DNA from: IDS-8 sp964424805
Lineage (GTDB): Bacteria; Pseudomonadota; Gammaproteobacteria; Steroidobacterales; Woeseiaceae
Assembly: GCA_964424805.1 (NCBI GenBank)
Contig: CAYRKH010000010.1
Location: 1 to 64,000 of the forward strand
Length of the DNA: 64,000 bases
Direction of reading: 5' to 3'
Positions 17,239-26,689 of this stretch are shown here, one piece after another (position 1 is the stretch's first letter; the number at the start of each line of letters is the position of its first letter). The notes beneath the pieces were generated by a model. The model saw only the letters and a list, made by a program, of their open reading frames with translations, searched no databases and had not been told where the DNA came from. The position numbers were made by a program, and so were the translations under genes.

Positions 17239-17985
17239 TTAATTGCCGAACGGTTCGACGTAGGTGGAAGGCACGGGCTCTCCGTCGGCGAGCGCGGGGA
17301 AGAACAGGCTGTCCATGACGGTGTCGAGGATCGCCTGCCGGCAGCGGGGCGTGGGGTTGAGGCCGCCGGCGTGAGTCAGGCTGAGGCTGCTTTGCTGGCC
17401 GTCAGGCGCGACGTGAGCTTTCAGCCACACGAGGTAGCGTGAACTCTGCGGGCATTCTCCCTGCCATTTCTCTCGGCCCACCACGCGCTGCGCCGCCACG
17501 TGATCCTGGCCGTAGGCATCGATATTCTCCTGCACGCCCGGGTTCGGATAGACGTTGACGGTCTCCTCGCTTCCCTTCTTGATGAACTCGACCCTGTACT
17601 GCAGGTAGGTCGGTTGCTTGTCGCGGCCCACGGTTGCCGGTACGGCGCGTGCGTCGTCGGCCGCCTCGACAATGGCTTCGATGAAGAGTTGGTCGGCGGC
17701 TTCCTCGGCGAAACAGCCGTTCTTGTCCAGTTTGCCGTTCTTCTCGACGATAGCGGCGCAGCGGATGACGGCGGTCGTGTCGCCTTTCAGCTCCGGGAAC
17801 TCGATCAGCGACGGGAGCGATTTTGCCCCGCTGCCCAACAGCGCCGGGGTACGCGCCGCCTGCGCCTGGGCGACGGCGGAGACCGCCACGAAGGCGAGGA
17901 GCGCGAACGATGGCAAAACCTTGCGTACGGGTTTTCTCCCGCTCGGGAAACAGCGCCGGGGAGCTACTGCCTGCTGATTATTCAT
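17239..17985 (-). CDS. Secreted protein with TonB-C-like C-terminus
   Basis: A 248-residue protein with a long N-region and a hydrophobic signal (VLPSFALLAFVAVSAVAQAQA, residues about 22-42). The last 90 residues (KAHVAPDGQQSSLSLTHAGG to PSTYVEPFGN) follow the pattern of the TonB C-terminal fold, with a variable strand and a final Y-V-x-P-F. Four or more cysteines could form disulfides. There is no transmembrane-plus-proline linker, so it is not a classical TonB. The start overlaps the end of the glutathionyl-hydroquinone reductase gene by 8 bases, implying cotranscription. Function is unknown. Confidence 0.7.
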   Translation of the reverse strand: MNNQQAVAPRRCFPSGRKPVRKVLPSFALLAFVAVSAVAQAQAARTPALLGSGAKSLPSLIEFPELKGDTTAVIRCAAIVEKNGKLDKNGCFAEEAADQLFIEAIVEAADDARAVPATVGRDKQPTYLQYRVEFIKKGSEETVNVYPNPGVQENIDAYGQDHVAAQRVVGREKWQGECPQSSRYLVWLKAHVAPDGQQSSLSLTHAGGLNPTPRCRQAILDTVMDSLFFPALADGEPVPSTYVEPFGN

Positions 17986-18970
17986 CCGCAGGCGGCTCCG
18001 GAACCGCGTCGGCGCCGGGAAAACCCGTAGCCGGGCCGACCGGCACGATCCCGGTGGGATTGATCGTCCGGTGGCTGCCGTAATAATGGCCCTTGATGTG
18101 CGCGAAATTGACCGTGTCCGCGACTCCCGGCTGGCGGTAGAGGTCCTGGGCATACGGCCACAGGTGCGGATAATCGACGATACGCCGTACGTTGCACTTG
18201 AAATGGCCGTAGTAAACGGCATCGAAGCGCAGCAGGGTCGTGAACAGGCGCCAGTCGGCCTCCGTGATGGCGTCGCCCGTGAGGTAGGGCTGACCGGCAA
18301 GCCGCCGGTCCAGCCAGTCCAGGGTTTCGAACAACGGCCCGATCGCCTCCTCGTAGGCCTGCTGGGTCGTCGCGAAGCCCGCACGGTAGACGCCGTTGTT
18401 CACCGTCTCATAGATCCGGGTGTTCAGTGCGTCGATCTCCTCGCGCAGGTGCGCGGGATAGAAATCCAGCGGCGGCACGTCGGGAAGGCCATCGAACGCG
18501 CTGTTCAGCATGCGGATAATCTCGGCCGACTCGTTATTGACGATGGTGCCCGTCTTTTTATCCCATAGCACCGGGACCGTGACGCGTCCCGTGTAGCCCG
18601 GATCGGCCGCCGTGTACACCTCGTGCAGGTAGCGCGCGCCGTTGACAGGGTCGGGTATAACGCCTGCGCCAGGCTCGAAGGTCCAGCCGTGCTCGAGCAT
18701 CAGCCAGTGCACGACCGAGAGGGAAATACGGTCCTCGAGATTCTTGAGCTTGCGGAAGATGAGCGTGCGGTGCGCCCACGGGCAGGCGAGGCAGACGTAG
18801 AGGTGATAACGGCCGGCCTCCGCGGCGAAGCCGCCGCTCCCGCTCGGGCCGGGAGCACCGTCCGGCGTGATCCAGCTGCGAAAAGCGCTCGCGGAACGTA
18901 CGAAGCGCCCGCCGGTCTTCCCCGTATCGTACCACTGGTCCTGCCATTTGCCGTCTACGAGCAATCCCAT
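17978..18970 (-). CDS. Glutathionyl-hydroquinone reductase (omega-type GST, YqjG/PcpF-like)
   Basis: A 330-residue cytoplasmic enzyme. The catalytic cysteine lies in CLACPWAHR (Cys63), the hallmark of this omega-like GST class that reduces glutathionyl-hydroquinones. Other family stretches include SVVHWLMLEHGWTF, the VPVLWDKKTGTIVNNESAEI block and a C-terminal helical domain with DWLDRRLAGQPYLTGD. The ATG at 18970 has GAGGCGG upstream; an ATG at 19006 is in frame. Its 3' end overlaps the start of the next gene, suggesting an operon. Confidence 0.92.
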   Translation of the reverse strand: MGLLVDGKWQDQWYDTGKTGGRFVRSASAFRSWITPDGAPGPSGSGGFAAEAGRYHLYVCLACPWAHRTLIFRKLKNLEDRISLSVVHWLMLEHGWTFEPGAGVIPDPVNGARYLHEVYTAADPGYTGRVTVPVLWDKKTGTIVNNESAEIIRMLNSAFDGLPDVPPLDFYPAHLREEIDALNTRIYETVNNGVYRAGFATTQQAYEEAIGPLFETLDWLDRRLAGQPYLTGDAITEADWRLFTTLLRFDAVYYGHFKCNVRRIVDYPHLWPYAQDLYRQPGVADTVNFAHIKGHYYGSHRTINPTGIVPVGPATGFPGADAVPEPPADE

Positions 18971-19104
18971 CGCTTGTGCCGCCTCCGCCCGGACGCCGGA
19001 AAACATCCGAGTGTAATGGTTATAACAGGTGAATTGGACGTGGAACGGGCGGCGAGGTTCGCGCGCGGCCGCATCGCCGGTGTGGGAAGCCGTTTCGTTG
19101 TCGC

Positions 19105-20106
19105 CTAGCGCCCCGGGTCGAGGTGCAGCACCTTGCCGGTCGTGGCAAGGCTGGTCTGGTTGCGGCCGGCCCGCTTGGACTCGTACAGCGCCACGTCCGC
19201 GCGGCGCAGCCACTGCTCCGGTTTTTCGCCGGACCCGAGCTCGGCCACGCCGAGGGAAATGGTGACGGCGCCACCCGGCGCAAGCTCGTTTGCTTCCACC
19301 AGCGTGCGCAGCTGTTCGGCGAGGCGCCGCGCCTGGTCTTTCTTCTGTCCCTCGATGACGACGACGAACTCCTCGCCCCCGATTCGGTAAAGGCTGTCGG
19401 TGACACGGATGCGCAGGTCGATGATCTCCGTCAGCCGGACAAGGATCTGGTCGCCGGCCGCGTGCCCGAACTCGTCGTTGATCTCCTTGAAGTTGTCGAT
19501 GTCGATCAGGAGCAGCGAGGCGGGCACGTTGGCACGCGTCTGCGCCGCGCAAAGCTCCGCGAGCTTCTCGTCGAGTGCCCGCCGGTTGCCGGCGCCCGTG
19601 AGGGGATCCTTGCGGGCGAGCACCAGCAGTTGGTCACGCTGGCCGCGGGACAGGAACGCGAAGGCGTAGGCAAACAGGCAGGTCATGACCAGCGTAGTGA
19701 ATATCGTTACGAACGTGAGGGGTGCCTCCGTGGGTAACAGCTCGGGTACCAGCGCGAGCAGCGTCAACGCGGCGATCAATACCGCCTCACCGGGCTTTAC
19801 GAGGTAAAACACGGCAATCATCGAGGGGTAGGCCCAGAAAACCTGCCGTTCCTCCTGCACGTAGATCGTCGTCAGCATCCCGACCACGCACAGGATGGCC
19901 AGGGACACGCTGGCAAAGCGAACGCGGCGCGGCCGCAGCACGGAAAGCCCGAGGAAAGCAAAACCCGCGACGATCGCCGCATCGACAGCCGCCATCAGCC
20001 ATTCACCACTCAAAAGGCGAATGACCAGGAAGGGTGATACACCCAGCACCGCTGCTGCGCTCAGCAGCAGCGGAAGGTACATCTCAAAGGATAGCCGAGC
20101 CTTCAT
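19105..20106 (-). CDS. Membrane-bound diguanylate cyclase
   Basis: A 333-residue protein with about five to six N-terminal hydrophobic helices (residues 8-155) and a C-terminal GGDEF domain. The active site reads GGEEF at 243-247, and the inhibitory I-site RVTD lies at 234-237 with the usual five-residue spacing, so feedback by c-di-GMP is expected. DPLTGAGNRRAL and DIDNFKEINDEFGHAAGD are intact. It should make c-di-GMP at the inner membrane. The sensory input through the membrane region is not identifiable. Confidence 0.93.
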   Translation of the reverse strand: MKARLSFEMYLPLLLSAAAVLGVSPFLVIRLLSGEWLMAAVDAAIVAGFAFLGLSVLRPRRVRFASVSLAILCVVGMLTTIYVQEERQVFWAYPSMIAVFYLVKPGEAVLIAALTLLALVPELLPTEAPLTFVTIFTTLVMTCLFAYAFAFLSRGQRDQLLVLARKDPLTGAGNRRALDEKLAELCAAQTRANVPASLLLIDIDNFKEINDEFGHAAGDQILVRLTEIIDLRIRVTDSLYRIGGEEFVVVIEGQKKDQARRLAEQLRTLVEANELAPGGAVTISLGVAELGSGEKPEQWLRRADVALYESKRAGRNQTSLATTGKVLHLDPGR

Positions 20107-20421
20107 CAGCCGCTCGCTCTCTGCCCTGGTACTCTGTCAACGTAATATCGATGCATTCAACTGGCCTGCCAGTGTTCCTGGCAACGGCGCGGCTTGCCGC
20201 GGGTGGCTCCAGCCCTCGCAAGTGACCGCAACGCCGCCAAGTAGCGCTGAACGCACCAGTATCACCGGGCACAGTACTCATCCCCGAACCGTCGAGGAGC
20301 CTTCGATCTCTTTATAATCAAGGGTGTTCCCCTTGTACCGGCGATTCTACCGGCCGCGCACGGGGGTGTCAGGACTGTTCGTCACACTTTTTTGGCCTTC
20401 AGCGGGCCCGTGCGGAGATCC
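20107..20421. other. Non-coding gap before the Att-type operon
   Basis: These 315 bases carry no gene I can support. They contain the upstream side of the cyclase gene and, near 20313-20335, a promoter-like box with a palindrome described separately. Short antisense frames here look like noise. Confidence 0.5.
20313..20335 (+). promoter_or_regulatory. TATAAT box followed by a CAAGGG/CCCTTG palindrome
   Basis: TATAAT at 20313-20318 is directly followed by CAAGGG (20319-20324), a 5-base gap and CCCTTG (20330-20335). The palindrome would cover the start point of transcription, where a repressor could block it. No good -35 is visible at 16-18 bases, so the promoter would be weak or activator-dependent. 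It lies about 90 bases ahead of the Att-type ABC operon. Confidence 0.35.
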
Positions 20422-21117
20422 ATGAGCAGCGAAGTTGGCCCGACAGGCGTCGAAATCCGGAAATTGTGCCGGCGCTACCGGGAAGGGGAGAACCTGCACA
20501 CGGTGCTGGACGCCCTGGATGCACGCTTTGCGCGGGGCGAGACGGTCGCGATCCGGGGCCGCAGCGGGTCCGGTAAATCCACCCTCCTCAACCTCATCGG
20601 CGGCATCGACGTGCCCGACTCGGGCGAGGTCGAAGTCGGCGGTGCGGTCATAACCGCCCTCGACGAGCGGGATCGCACGCTTTGGCGGCGCCGGCACGTG
20701 GGCTTCGTCTACCAGGCCTTCAACCTCGTGCCGACCCTCACGGTACGCGACAACGTCCGGCTCGTGCTCGAGCTCAACGGCTACGGCAACCCGGAAGCCG
20801 ACCAGCGGGTGCAAGACCTGCTCGCCGCCGTCGGGCTCGCCGACCGTCGTGCCGCCTGGCCTGAACTCTTGTCGGGCGGCGAGCAGCAGCGCGTGGCGAT
20901 CGCCCGCGCCCTGGCGCATCGCCCGTCGCTGGTACTCGCCGACGAGCCGACCGGCAATCTCGACGACCGGACCACGGAGGAAGTCCTCGCCTTGCTCGAC
21001 TCCCTCGTGCGGCACACCGGCGGCACCATGCTGGTCGCCACCCACAGCGCGCGCGTTGCCTCCTTCTGCGACCGGACCGTGGAATTGCGCGACGGCCGTC
21101 TCTTTCCTGCCGAGTGA
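20422..21117 (+). CDS. ABC exporter ATPase, LolD/MacB-type (AttE-like)
   Basis: A 231-residue ATPase. It has Walker A GRSGSGKST, Q-loop VYQAFNLVPTLTV, signature LSGGEQQRVAIARALAH, Walker B LVLADEPTGNLDD and the switch His in VATHS. The LTV and EPTGNLD forms mark the MacB/LolD/FtsE group that works with FtsX-type permeases. The ATG at 20422 has GGAGA upstream. The stop overlaps the permease ATG (TGATG). With the permease and the lipocalin-like protein downstream it matches the AttEFGH arrangement. Confidence 0.92.
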   Translation: MSSEVGPTGVEIRKLCRRYREGENLHTVLDALDARFARGETVAIRGRSGSGKSTLLNLIGGIDVPDSGEVEVGGAVITALDERDRTLWRRRHVGFVYQAFNLVPTLTVRDNVRLVLELNGYGNPEADQRVQDLLAAVGLADRRAAWPELLSGGEQQRVAIARALAHRPSLVLADEPTGNLDDRTTEEVLALLDSLVRHTGGTMLVATHSARVASFCDRTVELRDGRLFPAE

Positions 21118-23639
21118 TGCCGGCACCGGACAGGGTCCTGATCCGGGCAAGCTGGAATTACCTCCGGCGCCATCCCTGGCAGCTGGCGCCGGCGCTCGCC
21201 GGCATTGCCATCGGCGTCGCCGTCATGCTGGCCACCGATCTCGCCGTCGACAGCTCGCGGCGCGCGTTCCTGCTGTCGATGGATGCCGTCAACGGCGAGG
21301 CGACGCACCAGCTCGTCGCCGGCCCGGGCGGCGTCGATGAAACCCTTTACCCCCTGCTGCGGGTCGAGAAGGGATTCGGGAATCTCGCGCCGGTCGTAGA
21401 GGAATACGTCGACGTGGGCGACGTGACGCTGCAGATGCTCGGCGTCGATCCGCTCGCCGAGGCGGGCTTTCGCGACTATACGGCCGCGGGTTCCGTGCTG
21501 GGCAGCTTCGAGCTGTTACAGCAACTGCTGGCCACTCCCGGTACCGTGCTCCTGGCGGAACGCACGGCAGCAGCGCTCGGCCTTGCGCCCGGCGATACGC
21601 TCACCCTGACGGCGAACGGCCGCGAGGTGACGGCGACGCTGGTCGCGTATGCCGGCAGCGAGACGGAGCGGCGGCTCGACAACCTGCTGATCACCGACAT
21701 CGCCACCGCCCAGGAATGGCTGAGCCGCCGAGGGGAGCTGACGCGCATCGACGTGCGGCTGCCACCCGGCGACGAGGCGGCGGCCGCTCGCCTCGCGTCG
21801 GAGCTGCCGCCCGGGGTGCAGCTCCTGCCTTCAGCCGGCCGCACGGAGTCGGTAAGCGCCATGAGCGCGGCTTTCGAAACCAACCTGAAGGCGATGAGCC
21901 TGCTTGCCCTGCTGGTCGGCGTCTTCCTCATCTACAACAGCATCAGTTTCGCCGTCGTGCAGCGGCGCGGCATCTTCGGTGCGCTGCGCGCGCTGGGCGT
22001 TACCCGGCGTGAGCTGCTCGTGCTGGTGCTCGGCGAGGCATTGCTGCTCGGCATCCTCGGTACGGCGGCCGGCCTCGCGCTGGGCTTCTGGCTCGCGGAG
22101 TGGCTGCTGAAGCTGGTGTCCCGCTCGATCAACGATTTGTACTTCGTGGTCACGGTTACCGAGGTGGCGCCCGACTTCGCGGCCATTGCAAAGGGCGTCG
22201 CTGCCGGCCTTGCCGCGACCTTGATGGCGGCCGCCGTCCCCGCCTGGGAAGCGGCGTCCTCGGTGCCGCGGCTCGCGCTCACGCGTGCGGCACTGGAGCG
22301 GCAGACGGGACGCTTGCTGCCGGCGCTGGCGACGGGCGGCCTGGCCGCCGCGGCGCTCGCCGCGCTGCTCATAGGTGTTTCCGGCGCGAGCCTGGTGTCC
22401 GGCCTCGCCGCCCTGTTCATCCTGATTCCAGGGCTTGCACTCTGCATACCGTTGATCGTGCGCGCCGTCGCGACTGCCGCGGCGCGGCCGGCGGCGGCGC
22501 TCGGCGGTCCGACGGGACGGCTGGCCATCTCGGGCATCGCCGCCTCGCTGAGCCGCACCGCCGTGGCCATCGTGGCACTCGGCATCGCCGTATCGGCGAC
22601 GCTGGGCGTCAGCATCATGGTCGACAGCTTCCGCGGCGCCGTCGGTGAGTGGCTGAACGGCACGCTGCGCTCCGACATCTACGTCGCGGTCGACCGCGGT
22701 ACGCTGGAGCCGGACCTGCTTGCCGACCTGGTGCGCCTGCCGGGCATAGCCGCCTACAGCACCAGCCGCAGCACCTGGCTCGAGACTTCCTCCGGCCGCG
22801 TGCAGCTGACGGTGCTCGAGCTGCCGGCGGAAAGCTTCGACGGTATCCTGCTGCGGGACGCCGAACCCGGGGCAGTGCGCGAAGCCTTCCAGCAGCAGGG
22901 CGCGATCCTCGTCTCCGACTCTTATGCGTACCGCCACGGCGTCGGCCGCGGCGACACGGTAACGCTCCCCACCGCGCAGGGCGAGCGTACCTTCCCGGTG
23001 GCAGCAACCTACCGCAGTTACGACGCGGATCTCGATTCCCTGCTCATGAGCCGTAACACCTACGATGTTTTCTGGAAGGATCCGGCGGTCGGCTCGCTCG
23101 GCATCCGCCTGGCGCCGGAGGCCAACGCCGACGCCGTGATAGAGGACCTGCGGGCGGCAAGCGCCGGCCGCCAGGCGCTGCTCATCCGCTCCGACCGTGA
23201 ACTCCGCGAGCTCTCGATGGAGATTTTCGACCGGACTTTCATCATTACCGACGTGCTCTACTGGCTCGCGCTTGCGGTCGCGCTGATCGGCATCGCAGCC
23301 GCCATGCTGGCGCTGCAGCTCGAGCGCGCGCGCGAGCTGGCGATCTTCCGGGCGCTCGGCATGACGCCGCGGCAGCTCGGTGGCATGGTGATCCTGCAGA
23401 CGGGTTTCATCGGGCTCATGGGCGGGCTGGCCGCGATACCGCTGGGCGCAGTCATGTCGTGGGTGCTGATCGAGGTGATCAATCGTCGCGCGTTCGGCTG
23501 GGAGATGGACGTCATCGTGGAGCCCCGCGCGCTGCTTGCGGCGGTGGTCCTCGCCGTCGGCGCGGCGCTTTTGGCCGCCATTTACCCCGCGCGCCGCGCG
23601 GCAGGTGCGAACCCGGCGTTGGCCATGCGGGAGGATTAA
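21117..23639 (+). CDS. FtsX-type ABC permease, duplicated (AttFG-like fusion)
   Basis: An 840-residue permease. It has an N-terminal helix near residue 20, a large periplasmic domain to about 250, three helices to about 400, then a second helix pair region around 420-500, a second periplasmic domain and three C-terminal helices. The two FtsX domains (near 255-380 and 700-830) carry FGALRALGVTRRELLVLVLGE and FRALGMTPRQLGGMV. Its architecture is that of lipoprotein or lipid-handling exporters and corresponds to AttF and AttG fused. It is coupled to the ATPase upstream, and the lipocalin-like gene starts one base after its stop. Confidence 0.9.
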   Translation: MPAPDRVLIRASWNYLRRHPWQLAPALAGIAIGVAVMLATDLAVDSSRRAFLLSMDAVNGEATHQLVAGPGGVDETLYPLLRVEKGFGNLAPVVEEYVDVGDVTLQMLGVDPLAEAGFRDYTAAGSVLGSFELLQQLLATPGTVLLAERTAAALGLAPGDTLTLTANGREVTATLVAYAGSETERRLDNLLITDIATAQEWLSRRGELTRIDVRLPPGDEAAAARLASELPPGVQLLPSAGRTESVSAMSAAFETNLKAMSLLALLVGVFLIYNSISFAVVQRRGIFGALRALGVTRRELLVLVLGEALLLGILGTAAGLALGFWLAEWLLKLVSRSINDLYFVVTVTEVAPDFAAIAKGVAAGLAATLMAAAVPAWEAASSVPRLALTRAALERQTGRLLPALATGGLAAAALAALLIGVSGASLVSGLAALFILIPGLALCIPLIVRAVATAAARPAAALGGPTGRLAISGIAASLSRTAVAIVALGIAVSATLGVSIMVDSFRGAVGEWLNGTLRSDIYVAVDRGTLEPDLLADLVRLPGIAAYSTSRSTWLETSSGRVQLTVLELPAESFDGILLRDAEPGAVREAFQQQGAILVSDSYAYRHGVGRGDTVTLPTAQGERTFPVAATYRSYDADLDSLLMSRNTYDVFWKDPAVGSLGIRLAPEANADAVIEDLRAASAGRQALLIRSDRELRELSMEIFDRTFIITDVLYWLALAVALIGIAAAMLALQLERARELAIFRALGMTPRQLGGMVILQTGFIGLMGGLAAIPLGAVMSWVLIEVINRRAFGWEMDVIVEPRALLAAVVLAVGAALLAAIYPARRAAGANPALAMRED

Positions 23640-23640
23640 C

Positions 23641-24804
23641 GTGAAAAAAGCAACGTTAGTCGTTGTTTTTTCAATATTCAGCATGGGTGTCGCGGGCGAC
23701 GGGCGGGCCGAAGTCGCGCCGCGCGAGGGGGCCGGCTCGCCGCGGCTTTCGGCACTGCTCGGCGCTCCCGATTCGGCGTTTGCTCATGCCGAGGAGCCGC
23801 GCGACTTTTCCTTCCCGGCAGACCACGGTCCCCACCCGGCCTACCGAAACGAGTGGTGGTACGTCACCGGCAACCTCGACGCGACCGGCGGCGAACGCTT
23901 CGGCTTCGAGCTGACGATCTTCCGCTTCGCGCTGGCGCCGGCCACGGAACCGGCGCCGGTCGCGGAGGCGCCTTCCGACTGGCGAACGCGCCAGGTGTAC
24001 GTCGGCCACTTCGCGATCACCGATGCGGCCGGCGGCCGCTTCCTGGCCGCCGAAACCTTCGCCCGTGGAGCGCTCGGCCTCGCCGGCGCTACCGCGGAAC
24101 CGTTTCGCGTCTGGGTGGAAGACTGGTGGCTGAAGGCGTACCCCCAGGACGGGCAGGGAGAGGGCAAGTGGCTGCTGCACGCGGACAGCGGGAATGCGGC
24201 GCTGACGGTGACGCTCGAGCCGGAGAAGCCACCGGTGCTGAACGGCGACCGGGGCCTGTCACGCAAATCGTCCGAGGCCGGAAACGCAAGCTATTACTAT
24301 TCCATCACGCGGATCGCCACGCACGGGACGCTCAGGATCGGCAACGAGGTGTTCGACGTCTCGGGGCTCTCCTGGCTGGACCGGGAATGGGGCAGTAGCG
24401 CACTGTCGGACGAGCAGTCGGGATGGGACTGGTTCGCGCTGCAGTTCGCCGACGGCAGCGAGCTCATGTACTACCAGCTACGGCACCGGGACGGCGGTAT
24501 CGACCCGATGAGCGCCGGGACGTTCGTGCCGGCAGAAGGCGACCCGGTGCAGCTCGCCGCCGGCGACGTGGCGCTCTCGGTTCGCGATTACTGGAGCAGT
24601 CCCGCCGGCGGTCGCTACCCGTCCGGCTGGACGCTGTCGGTACCGCGGCTGGAGCTGGCCGTGCAAGTGGATCCCGTGATGCAGGCGCAGGAGCTCGAGA
24701 CCAGCGTGCGCTACTGGGAAGGAGCGGTGGATGTAAGCGGTCGCCGGGGCGCCGGGACGGTGACGGGGCGGGGATACGTCGAGCTTACGGGCTATGCCGA
24801 ATGA
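23641..24804 (+). CDS. Secreted AttH/CrtC-like lipocalin-fold protein
   Basis: A 387-residue protein starting at GTG with GGGAGGA upstream inside the permease end. Residues 1-23 look like a signal peptide. The conserved HPAYRNEWWYVTGNL block opens the AttH/CrtC_N fold (YEW..TG type), and LSWLDREWGSS starts the second lipocalin half. Members include carotenoid 1,2-hydratase and AttH. Without carotenoid genes nearby, and with the ABC exporter upstream, a role in handling an exported lipid-like molecule is more likely than carotenoid hydration. Confidence 0.88.
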   Translation: MKKATLVVVFSIFSMGVAGDGRAEVAPREGAGSPRLSALLGAPDSAFAHAEEPRDFSFPADHGPHPAYRNEWWYVTGNLDATGGERFGFELTIFRFALAPATEPAPVAEAPSDWRTRQVYVGHFAITDAAGGRFLAAETFARGALGLAGATAEPFRVWVEDWWLKAYPQDGQGEGKWLLHADSGNAALTVTLEPEKPPVLNGDRGLSRKSSEAGNASYYYSITRIATHGTLRIGNEVFDVSGLSWLDREWGSSALSDEQSGWDWFALQFADGSELMYYQLRHRDGGIDPMSAGTFVPAEGDPVQLAAGDVALSVRDYWSSPAGGRYPSGWTLSVPRLELAVQVDPVMQAQELETSVRYWEGAVDVSGRRGAGTVTGRGYVELTGYAE

Positions 24805-24889
24805 CGACCGCCGCGCCCCGCACGCGCCGCCTGGAGTTTGCTTGCAATATCCGGATAGCGGGTGCCTGTGCCGATTCGACGGCACACCT

Positions 24890-24993
24890 CCCGTAGGAGC
24901 GCGCACCGCGCGCGATGCCACGGCCATGGCACCTCTCACGTGCGTCGGTGCTGCCGTTGCCGTGGCATCGCGCGCGGTGCGCGCTCCTACGGG
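24890..24993. repeat. REP pair (REPIN) with perfect 35-base arms
   Basis: Arms at 24890-24924 and 24959-24993 are exact reverse complements over 35 bases and start CCCGTAGGAGCGCGCACCGC. The 34-base middle includes CTCACGTGCGTCGG. The right arm forms the TAG stop (24987-24989) and final codons of the rhomboid gene. Related pairs occur at 26690, 38209 and 40875. Confidence 0.92.
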
Positions 24994-25595
24994 AGCAGGT
25001 TTCGGAGGGCTGTGAACGCGGCCGGGTCGGTGACGGCGACGAACGCCAGGCCCGTAAAAGCGCCGCAAAGGTGGGCGTCGTGATTGATGCGGCCGCGCTC
25101 CTGCCGGGACGCCCACCAGGACCAGGCGACGTAGCCGACGGCGAACAGCGCCGCCGGAATCGGGATGGGCAGCGGGAAGATGATCAGTTTCGTCGCCGGG
25201 TCGTAAACGATGTAGGCGAACAGCACGGCCGAGATCGCGCCCGAGGCGCCGAGGGAGGCGTACTGCGGGTTGTCCTTCTGTTTCACCCACGTGCAGAAAT
25301 GGCTCAGGACCAGGCCAGCGAGGTAGAGCGCCACGAAAGCGGACGTGCCGAGGCGATATTCCAGCGGGAACGCGAAGAACCAGAAGGTGATCATGTTGAA
25401 CAGGAGGTGCGCAAGATCCGCGTGCACCAGCCCGCTCGTGACGATGGTTTCGTAGCGGTTGGTCCGCGGCAGCCAGTACGGGCGGAACAGGCAGGCGTCG
25501 ATCACGCGAGGCGCGCCGTACATGCCGAGCAGGCTCAGTCCGACGGTGATCGCGAAAATCGCGGAGGCGCCGGGCAGGGCGGGGAAGTCGTACAT
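24987..25595 (-). CDS. Rhomboid-family intramembrane serine protease
   Basis: A 202-residue membrane protein of about six helices. Catalytic Ser118 sits in LGASGAISA and His175 in NHDAHLCGAF. An HADLAHLLFNM segment (58-68) supplies the family's conserved helix 2 His/Asn. The start ATG at 25595 precedes the first hydrophobic helix; the longer frame adds a Cys/Arg-rich piece with no support. The last residues and stop are encoded in the REP arm, so the original C-terminus may have differed. It should cleave transmembrane segments in the inner membrane. Confidence 0.9.
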   Translation of the reverse strand: MYDFPALPGASAIFAITVGLSLLGMYGAPRVIDACLFRPYWLPRTNRYETIVTSGLVHADLAHLLFNMITFWFFAFPLEYRLGTSAFVALYLAGLVLSHFCTWVKQKDNPQYASLGASGAISAVLFAYIVYDPATKLIIFPLPIPIPAALFAVGYVAWSWWASRQERGRINHDAHLCGAFTGLAFVAVTDPAAFTALRNLLP

Positions 25596-25722
25596 AAGCC
25601 TTGTTTCCTGCCGGGGACCGGCGCAAAACGCACAGGATACCCTGCGCCTCACGCGACGGCTGCGGAGCGGTCCGCGGTTGGTTTATAGTTGACAACCGCT
25701 GATCCCGTGCCAGGAGATGCCG

Positions 25723-26670
25723 ATGACCAGCCGACGTGACGTATTCCGCTATGCGGCGGCCGGTGCCGCCCTCGCACTGCATCCGCGCCTGTTGGCGGCG
25801 CTGGAGCGCGGCGACCTGGTCAAGCGCGCGATTCCTTCCTCGGGCGAAACGCTCCCGATCATCGGCCTCGGCAGCTCCGCGACCTTCAGCCGGATGGCCG
25901 GCAGCGAGAACGTCGACAGGCTGCGCGCCGTCATCCAAACGCTGGTCGACAACGGCGGCACGGTGTTCGATACGGCGCCAAGCTACGGCGATTCCGAGGA
26001 GGTTGCCGGCGAGATCGTGAACGGCCTCGGCATCGCGAAGGAGGTCTTCTGGGCGACCAAGGTGAACGCGGTGCCGCGCGGCGGCGATTCGGCGGACCCG
26101 GAAGCCGTGCGGCAGCAGATCGAGACGTCTTTCGAGCGCATAGGGACGCCGGCCATCGACCTGATCCAGGTGCATAACCTTCGGGATATCCCGACACAGC
26201 TCGCCATCATCAAGGCGCTGCGGGAGGAGGGCCGCGTGCGCTACATCGGCACGACTTCGACCAACGCCGGCGAGTACGACTACCTCGCGAAAGTCATGCG
26301 CGAAGAGCCGCTGGACTTCATCGGCGTGGACTATGCGATCGACAACCGCGAGTCGGCGCGAACCATCCTGCCGCTCGCCGAGGAGCGGGGTATCGCGGTG
26401 CTGGTGTACCTGCCTTTCGGACGCAGCCGCCTGTGGGCGCGCACCGAAGGTGTGGCACTGCCCGCCTGGGCCGCCGAGTTCGGCGCGACGAGCTGGGCAC
26501 AGTTCTTCCTCAAGTTCATCGCGGCGCACCCGGCGGTGACGGCCATCACCCCGGCGACCAGCAATCCGAAGCACATGCTCGACAACCTCGGCGCCGGAAC
26601 GGGACCGCTCCCGGACGAGGCGATGCAGCAGCGCATGATCGAGTTCGTCGACCAGCTCCCGTCCGCCTGA
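25723..26670 (+). CDS. Tat-exported aldo/keto reductase
   Basis: A 315-residue protein. ATG 25723 has AGGAG six bases upstream, whereas ATG 25717 touches that site directly. The N-terminus SRRDVFRYAAAGAALAL is a Tat-type signal. The AKR barrel follows: GLGSSATF, DTAPSYGDSE with Asp and Tyr, the active Lys in WATKVNAV and the His in LIQVHNLRD. A TITPATSNPKHMLDNL stretch near the end matches the NADP-binding end of the AKR fold. Periplasmic AKRs with Tat signals are common in this group, but the substrate is unknown. Confidence 0.88.
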   Translation: MTSRRDVFRYAAAGAALALHPRLLAALERGDLVKRAIPSSGETLPIIGLGSSATFSRMAGSENVDRLRAVIQTLVDNGGTVFDTAPSYGDSEEVAGEIVNGLGIAKEVFWATKVNAVPRGGDSADPEAVRQQIETSFERIGTPAIDLIQVHNLRDIPTQLAIIKALREEGRVRYIGTTSTNAGEYDYLAKVMREEPLDFIGVDYAIDNRESARTILPLAEERGIAVLVYLPFGRSRLWARTEGVALPAWAAEFGATSWAQFFLKFIAAHPAVTAITPATSNPKHMLDNLGAGTGPLPDEAMQQRMIEFVDQLPSA

Positions 26671-26689
26671 CCGGCTATCTCGCGACCGC

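Noticed and set aside
21831..23684. 617-codon antisense frame over the FtsX permease
   Set aside because: Arg/Gln-rich shadow of a hydrophobic protein gene.
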